Part shown: positions 59,426-64,000 of the stretch, piece after piece
Layout of the letters: every line of letters starts with the position of its first letter
How positions within the stretch are numbered: position 1 is the first letter of the stretch
Assembly: GCF_016862935.1 (NCBI RefSeq)
Contig: NZ_BONX01000023.1
Location: forward strand, 1-64,000
Reading direction: 5' to 3'
DNA: 64,000 nt
DNA from: Plantactinospora mayteni
GTDB taxonomy: Bacteria; Actinomycetota; Actinomycetes; Mycobacteriales; Micromonosporaceae
The notes under the pieces: model-generated
Seen by the model: only the letters and a program-made list of their open reading frames with translations
What the model was told of the DNA's origin: nothing
The model's database searches: none
Made by a program: the position numbers and the translations under genes

Positions 59426-60574
59426 TCAGGACCTCCGTCCGGTCTCGGCGCCACTCCGGTCGGCGCGGCGGCGGAGTCGTCGACCGGAGTCACGTTCCCG
59501 CAGCAGCCAGCGCTGGCCGAGGGTCAGCAGGATGATGATCAGGAAGAGCACGAACGAGATCGCCGCACCTGAGCCGTACTCGAAGTCCCGGAACGCGGTC
59601 CGGTAGGAGAGGTACGCCGGGGTCAGCGTGGTCTTCGCCGGATCGCCCTGGCTCATCACGTAGATCTGGTCGAAGACCTGCCAGCTACCGATCACGCCGA
59701 GCGCCAGCACCAGGAACATGGTCGGCCGCAACGACGGCAGGGTGATGAAGCGCAGCCGCTGCCAGCGGGTCGCCCCGTCCAGCTTGCCGGCCTCCTCCAG
59801 CGTCTCCGGCACCTGCTGCAAGGCGGCCAGGAACATCAGCATGAAGGTGCCGGAGGTGGTCCAGACGACCAGTATGATGATCGAGCACATCGCCACGCTC
59901 GGCCCGGAGAGCCAGTCCCACCAGGCCAGCCCGAAGGGTCCGCCCGAGGTCAGCGCCCTCGGTGGCTCGTCCATCCCGAGCGCGCCGAGCAGCAGGTGCA
60001 GTACGCCCCGGCTGTCCGCGAACCACTGCGGCCCGTCGATGCCGAAGAGCGCCAGCAGCCGGTTGACCGCCCCCGCGTTGGCGAAGATGAAGAGGAAGAC
60101 CACGCTGATCGCCACCGAGCTGGTGACCGACGGGAAATAGAACGCGGCCCGGAAGAATCCCCGCCCGCGCAGCATCCGGTTGTTCACCACCAGCGCGAGG
60201 AAGAGCGCCAGCGCGGTCTGCACCGGCACCACGATCCCGACGTAGTAGAGGTTGTTCCGGATCGAGGTCATGAAGTTCTGCCGGGCCAGCCCGTCCCGGG
60301 TGAACAGGTCGGTGTAGTTGTCCAGCCCGACCAGCGGCACCCGGGAGGTGAACGGGCTGCCCTGGCCGTTCCAGTCGGTCAGGCTCACCCAGAGCGCCAT
60401 CAGGATCGGCAGCAGCATGAACAGCCCGAGGATCACTATCACCGGCGCGACGAAGAGCCAGCCGGCGGCCGTCTCGCCGCTCCGGGTCCCGCCCCGTCGT
60501 CGGGTACGCCGGGGTGGCTCGGCGGGCGCGGCCCGCCGCGGGTCGTCCGGTCCGGCAAGTACGTCGGTCGCCAT
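59426..60574 (-). CDS. Carbohydrate ABC transporter permease (MalF-type)
   Basis: A 382-residue protein. A ~35-residue arginine-rich cytoplasmic N-terminus is followed by six helices. The EAA loop is TLEEAGKLDGATRWQRLRFI, and FRAAFYFPSVTSSVAISVVF and GSWQVFDQIYVMSQGDP are typical. The external loop after helix 3 is longer than usual (residues ~185-235). ATG at 60574 has GGAAGG upstream. It lies 103 bp after the binding-protein gene and 2 bp before the partner permease, in one operon. Confidence 0.92.
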   Translation of the reverse strand: MATDVLAGPDDPRRAAPAEPPRRTRRRGGTRSGETAAGWLFVAPVIVILGLFMLLPILMALWVSLTDWNGQGSPFTSRVPLVGLDNYTDLFTRDGLARQNFMTSIRNNLYYVGIVVPVQTALALFLALVVNNRMLRGRGFFRAAFYFPSVTSSVAISVVFLFIFANAGAVNRLLALFGIDGPQWFADSRGVLHLLLGALGMDEPPRALTSGGPFGLAWWDWLSGPSVAMCSIIILVVWTTSGTFMLMFLAALQQVPETLEEAGKLDGATRWQRLRFITLPSLRPTMFLVLALGVIGSWQVFDQIYVMSQGDPAKTTLTPAYLSYRTAFRDFEYGSGAAISFVLFLIIILLTLGQRWLLRERDSGRRLRRRADRSGAETGRRS

Positions 60575-60677
60575 GGTCCTTCCTTCGATCGCTGGGGTGG
60601 GGTGAGCCGAATGGGGCCGGCGGGGCTGGCCCCGGTCCGGTACGGGGGAAGACCGGAGCCGGGGCCAGCGGTCCGAC

Positions 60678-61922
60678 TCAGCCGGCGAGCGCGGCCTGGG
60701 TGTTCTTCTGTACCCGCTCCAGCAGCGCCTTCGGGTCACCCCGGTCCAGCCCCTGGAGGCCGGTGTCGAAGTCGGCCAGCACGCTGTCCATCTTCGGTGC
60801 GTTCACCGGACCCTGGGCGTACTCGGCGCCGTCGACGAACGCCTTGTCGGCCGGGAACGCCTGGGTGTACTGGTCCCGGGCGGCCTGCCGGGACGGCATC
60901 ACGCCGAACCCCTTGGCGAAGCTCATCTGCTGCTCCACCGAGACCATCGCCTCGACGAACTTGATCGCCTGGTCCTTGAACTTGCTCTTCGCCGCGATCC
61001 CCCAGCAGGTGGTGAAGGAGAGCGTCCCCTGGCCCTTCGGCCCGGCCGGCAACGGGTGCACGGTGTACTTCACGTTCGGGAAGTCGTTCTGTAGGGCGCC
61101 CTTGATCCAGTTGCCCTCGATCGTCATCGCCGCCGAGCCCTTGCCGAACGCCTCACCGGCCCAGCCCGCGTCGAGCTGCTTCGGGTAGCGGGCCAGGCCC
61201 TCGGTGAGCAGGCTCTTGACGTACTGGAGGGCTTGCAGGTTCTCCGGCGTGTCGGCGGTGGCCTGCTTGCCGTCCGGGCTGGTGATCCAGCCGCCGTTCT
61301 GCCTCATGAAGGCGCCGATCCGGTCCCGGGTGTCGCCGATGGCCAGCGGGGTGACGCCCTTCGCCTTGAGCTTGCGGGCGGTCGCGGTGAACTGGTCCCA
61401 GGTGGTCGGGATGTCCGCGTCGGTCAGTCCGGCCTTGGTCCACAGGTCGGTGTTGACCTGGAGGGCGAGCGTGGAGAAGTCCTTGGGGGCGCAGTAGAGC
61501 TTGCCGTCCCGGGTGAACGCGGTACGCAGGCTCGGGTAGAAGTCCCCGGCGTCGGCGAGCTTGTCCCCGTACGGTTCGAGCGCGCCCACGCTGGCGTAGT
61601 CGGCGAACCGGCCGGCGTCGACGTAGAAGACGTCCGGCGGGGCGTCCCCGGCCAGCGCCTGGCCGAGTTGCTGGACGAGGTCCTGGGCCGGGGTGACCGT
61701 CGCGGTGTTTCCGGAGGCGCTGGCCCAGCTCGCGGCGGCCTCCTGCACCGCCTTGGTCTCGGCCTCGCCGGACGAGCCGATCAGGATCTGCAACGCGGCC
61801 GGGCCGCTGGTCTGGCTGCTCTCGGCGTCGTCGTCGAAGCCGCTGCCGCAGGCGGCAGAGGTCAGCAGCGCCGTGGCGGCGATGCCCGCCACGGTCGCCC
61901 GGCGAAGGAATCGTCGTGCCAT
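60678..61922 (-). CDS. Sugar-binding lipoprotein of an ABC transporter
   Basis: A 414-residue extracellular solute-binding protein (family 1). The signal peptide ends in lipobox LLTSAAC, lipidated at C25. The body shows DVFYVDAGRFADYASVGALE, TTWDQFTATARKLKAKGVTP and AAMTIEGNWIKGAL, the usual sugar-binding fold. It delivers a carbohydrate to the two permeases downstream. ATG at 61922 begins MARRFLRRATVAG. The substrate is probably an oligo-glucoside, since the divergent gene encodes a debranching-type enzyme, but that is inference. Confidence 0.92.
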   Translation of the reverse strand: MARRFLRRATVAGIAATALLTSAACGSGFDDDAESSQTSGPAALQILIGSSGEAETKAVQEAAASWASASGNTATVTPAQDLVQQLGQALAGDAPPDVFYVDAGRFADYASVGALEPYGDKLADAGDFYPSLRTAFTRDGKLYCAPKDFSTLALQVNTDLWTKAGLTDADIPTTWDQFTATARKLKAKGVTPLAIGDTRDRIGAFMRQNGGWITSPDGKQATADTPENLQALQYVKSLLTEGLARYPKQLDAGWAGEAFGKGSAAMTIEGNWIKGALQNDFPNVKYTVHPLPAGPKGQGTLSFTTCWGIAAKSKFKDQAIKFVEAMVSVEQQMSFAKGFGVMPSRQAARDQYTQAFPADKAFVDGAEYAQGPVNAPKMDSVLADFDTGLQGLDRGDPKALLERVQKNTQAALAG

Positions 61923-62033
61923 CTCACTCTCCTGGTGGAATTTCGGGGTGTCACGGGTGGTCGGAAACGTCCTGGTCTCTGGTCTGCCCGGGTGGCTGTT
62001 GTCCGGCCGCGAGTCCGGCCGGCGGGCGGGCGG

Positions 62034-63131
62034 TCAGCCGCTCTGCCGCACCACCAGCGAGGGGCGCAGCAACACCTGCCCGGGTCCGCCGGCCGCCGGG
62101 TCGGACCGGCGGGAGCCGACCGGGCCGCCCCGCCGCCCCCCGTCGAGTACGTCGGCGAGCAGGTCCACGCAGCAGGCCGCGGCCTGGGCCAGCGGCTGGC
62201 TGACGCTGGTCAGCCCGATGGCCTGGGCCACCGGTGTGTCGTCGAAGCCGGTGACGGCGACCGGTGACCGGTGGTCCGACCCGGCCGCCGAGTCGCCCGG
62301 CCCCGGGACGGCCTGGAGCGCGCCGAGCGCCAGGGAGTCGCTGGCGCAGACGATCGCGGTCGGCGGCTCGGCGCCGGCGAGCAGGTCCCGGGCCGCCGCC
62401 TCGCCCTGGGCGAACCCGTCCGGGGCGGCCCGGTCCAGGCCGGTCGGGTCGAGTCCGGCCGACCGCAGGGTGTCCGCCCAGCCGGATCGCCGGTCGTCGC
62501 CGACACCGGAGCCGGTGGGCCAGCCGACGAAGCCGATCCGCCGGTGGCCGGTGTCGAGCAGTCGCCGGGTCGCCTGCGCGACTCCGTCGGCCCCGTTGAC
62601 GTCGACCCAGGGGTGCGGGGACGGCACCGCGGCCCGTCCAAGCGAGCGGGTCTGCGCCGGGTCGTCCCAGGGCCGGCCGAAGGTCACGAACGGTACGTTC
62701 CGCTCGGTCAGCCACGCGGCCCGGGCGTCGTCGTGCTCGGTGCCGGTGAGCACGAACGCGTCCAGGTCGTACGCGCCGAGCAGGCTGTCGTACGCGCCGA
62801 TCTCGCTCCGGGAGTCCGGCGCGGTGTAGAGCATCACCCGGTAGCCGGCGGCCTCGGCCGCCTCGGTCAGCCCGTGCAGGAAGCGGTCGAGCACCGAGCC
62901 GTTGACCCCGTCCCGGGTCGGCTCGATCCGCACCGCGATCAACCGCGACCGGCCGGTACGCATCTGCCGGGCGGCCTGGTTGGCCCGGTAGCCGAGTGCG
63001 CTGATCGCCTCCCGCACCCGTTCCCGGGTCTCCTCCCGGACGATGTGCGGGGCGTTCAGCACGTTGGAGACGGTCTGCCGACTGACCCGCGCCCGGCGAG
63101 CAACTGTCGCGATCGTCACTTTTTCCGCCAT
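62034..63131 (-). CDS. LacI family transcriptional regulator
   Basis: A 365-residue protein. The N-terminal HTH reads VTIATVARRARVSRQTVSNV with hinge GYRANQAARQMRTGRSRLIA, followed by the sugar-binding domain (TAIVCASDSLALGALQAV, VAVTGFDDTPVAQAIGLTSV). It heads the operon lacI-binding protein-permease-permease and is divergent from the debranching-enzyme gene. Paired operators at 63151-63164 and 63181-63194 between them suit control of both directions. ATG at 63131 begins MAEKVTIATVARRA. Confidence 0.93.
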   Translation of the reverse strand: MAEKVTIATVARRARVSRQTVSNVLNAPHIVREETRERVREAISALGYRANQAARQMRTGRSRLIAVRIEPTRDGVNGSVLDRFLHGLTEAAEAAGYRVMLYTAPDSRSEIGAYDSLLGAYDLDAFVLTGTEHDDARAAWLTERNVPFVTFGRPWDDPAQTRSLGRAAVPSPHPWVDVNGADGVAQATRRLLDTGHRRIGFVGWPTGSGVGDDRRSGWADTLRSAGLDPTGLDRAAPDGFAQGEAAARDLLAGAEPPTAIVCASDSLALGALQAVPGPGDSAAGSDHRSPVAVTGFDDTPVAQAIGLTSVSQPLAQAAACCVDLLADVLDGGRRGGPVGSRRSDPAAGGPGQVLLRPSLVVRQSG

Positions 63132-63150
63132 AGAATCCCTCGTCGCCCCT

Positions 63151-63194
63151 CTTGAACGATCCAAAAGAAGTAGGGCAGTATTGGATCGTTCAAG
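63151..63194. promoter_or_regulatory. Paired LacI-type operators in inverted orientation
   Basis: cttgaacgatccaa (63151-63164) and its exact reverse complement ttggatcgttcaag (63181-63194) are separated by 16 bp, giving a centre-to-centre distance of 30 bp, about three helical turns. Each arm has the central CG and TTG...CAA ends typical of LacI/CcpA-family half-symmetric operators. Confidence 0.78.
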
Positions 63195-63274
63195 TTGCTG
63201 GAATGTTTCGCACTTTGCACCCCACGCGACGATCTGTCAAGGCACCGCGTACCACCCCGGATCAGGAGTTCCCC

Positions 63275-64000
63275 GTGGCCGACCAGCACCTCCAACCGCT
63301 GTTACACGATCTCGTCGGAGTCGTGCTGGCCCCGACCAGCGCGTTGACCGACCCGGACGGGCAGCTCAGGCCCGTCGGCGTGCAGGGGGTCTTCCACGCC
63401 GACGCCCGGGTGCTGCGGCAGGCCGAGTTCCGGCTCGACGGCCGTGAGCTGGAGGCGATCGGCAACAGCCCGGACGGTCCGCACGGGGCGCGCTTCGTCT
63501 CGCTGGCCCGCTGGCTCGGCGACGACGGCCCCGACCCGACGGTACGGATCGACCGGGTCCGCCGGGTCGTCCCCCGTGGCCTCACCGAGGAGATCCACGT
63601 GGTCTCCACCGCCGCCGACCCGGTACGCGCCACCGCCACCCTCGACCTCGGCTGCGACCTGGCCCCGGTCGAGGCGGTCAAGTCGGGTCTGCCGACCACT
63701 CCGCTGGAGGCCAAGTCCGGCCAGCCCGGCCAGCTCGGTTGGACCGCCGAGGGGATCACCGTCACGGTCAGCGGCGAGGGTGCCGAGGTCGAGCCCGAGA
63801 CCGGCCGGCTCCGGTGGTCGATCGAGCTGCCGCCGCGCGGCCAGGTCGTGCTGCGCTGGCGCCTGGCGGTGGACGACCCCCGGGCGGTCGTGGTCACCCC
63901 GCCCCGGGAGCCCGCCTGGTCCCGGCCGGAGGTGTCGGCGGACGACCCCCGGCTGGCCCGGCTGCTCGACCGTTCCCTGGACGACCTGCGGGCGCTCCGA
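63275..64000 (+). CDS. Glycogen-debranching-type protein, N-terminal part (runs off the window)
   Basis: 242 codons are present and the frame is still open at the last base. The N-terminus (GVVLAPTSALTDPDGQLRPV, GVQGVFHADARVLRQAEFRL) is the amylo-alpha-1,6-glucosidase/GDE N-terminal domain found ahead of (alpha/alpha)6-barrel glycosidases. The catalytic barrel lies beyond the window. GTG at 63275 has aggag six bases upstream. It shares a divergent regulatory region with the lacI-ABC operon, which suggests it processes the imported sugar. Confidence 0.8.
   Translation, partial: MADQHLQPLLHDLVGVVLAPTSALTDPDGQLRPVGVQGVFHADARVLRQAEFRLDGRELEAIGNSPDGPHGARFVSLARWLGDDGPDPTVRIDRVRRVVPRGLTEEIHVVSTAADPVRATATLDLGCDLAPVEAVKSGLPTTPLEAKSGQPGQLGWTAEGITVTVSGEGAEVEPETGRLRWSIELPPRGQVVLRWRLAVDDPRAVVVTPPREPAWSRPEVSADDPRLARLLDRSLDDLRALR

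Overview
The window is about 70% G+C, and its genes are tightly packed with frequent ATGA/GTGA stop-start overlaps and GTG starts. Gene content and order (ClgR-PspA-PspM stress locus, thyX-dapA-RNase J, Lhr helicase, Nei2-type glycosylase, Mnh antiporter operon) point to an actinobacterium, most likely Micromonosporaceae (Micromonospora/Plantactinospora type). It reads as chromosome: no phage, transposase, CRISPR, rRNA or tRNA gene was seen. Family assignments come from reading the translations by eye, without database searches.

Layout. 0-2.8 kb: two MOSC-domain proteins and a fructosamine-kinase-like protein. 2.9-9.3 kb: an Mnh/Mrp Na+/H+ antiporter operon (A/B fused, C, D, E, F, G) with an extra 54-codon repeat ORF wedged between C and D. 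9.6-19.8 kb: hypothetical protein, Lhr helicase, DUF2306 membrane protein, an iron-box-controlled siderophore-interacting protein, a SAM hydroxide adenosyltransferase, a CPCC-type zinc-ribbon protein and Nei2 glycosylase. 20-23.7 kb: a large multicopper-oxidase-like protein with fibronectin-like repeats and damaged copper motifs.

23.8-42 kb resembles the mycobacterial block Rv2742c-Rv2754c: pspM, pspA, clgR, cinA, pgsA, rimO, ornithine-cyclodeaminase homologue, ftsK, then two YbjN proteins, DUF2784 and a secreted S1 protease, then RNase J, dapA and thyX. 42-49 kb: HTH protein, SDR/LysR divergent pair and a secreted subtilase. 49-53.5 kb is the most unusual segment. It holds a CPBP intramembrane protease, a small membrane-anchored protein, a TM + L7/L12-like small protein, a histidine kinase whose C-terminus carries a second copy of the small membrane-anchored protein, and its NarL-type regulator. 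53.6-58.4 kb: VOC protein, DUF2752, YcaQ-type DNA glycosylase, two GNATs and a GT87 mannosyltransferase-like protein. 58.5-64 kb: a LacI-controlled sugar ABC uptake operon facing a glycogen-debranching-type gene that runs off the window, with paired operators between them.

A recurring theme is short, imperfect tandem arrays (14-25 bp units). They lie at or just beyond stop codons of at least eight genes, and in-frame versions occur inside several proteins. At least two arrays contain the stop codon itself (ftsK and the SDR gene).
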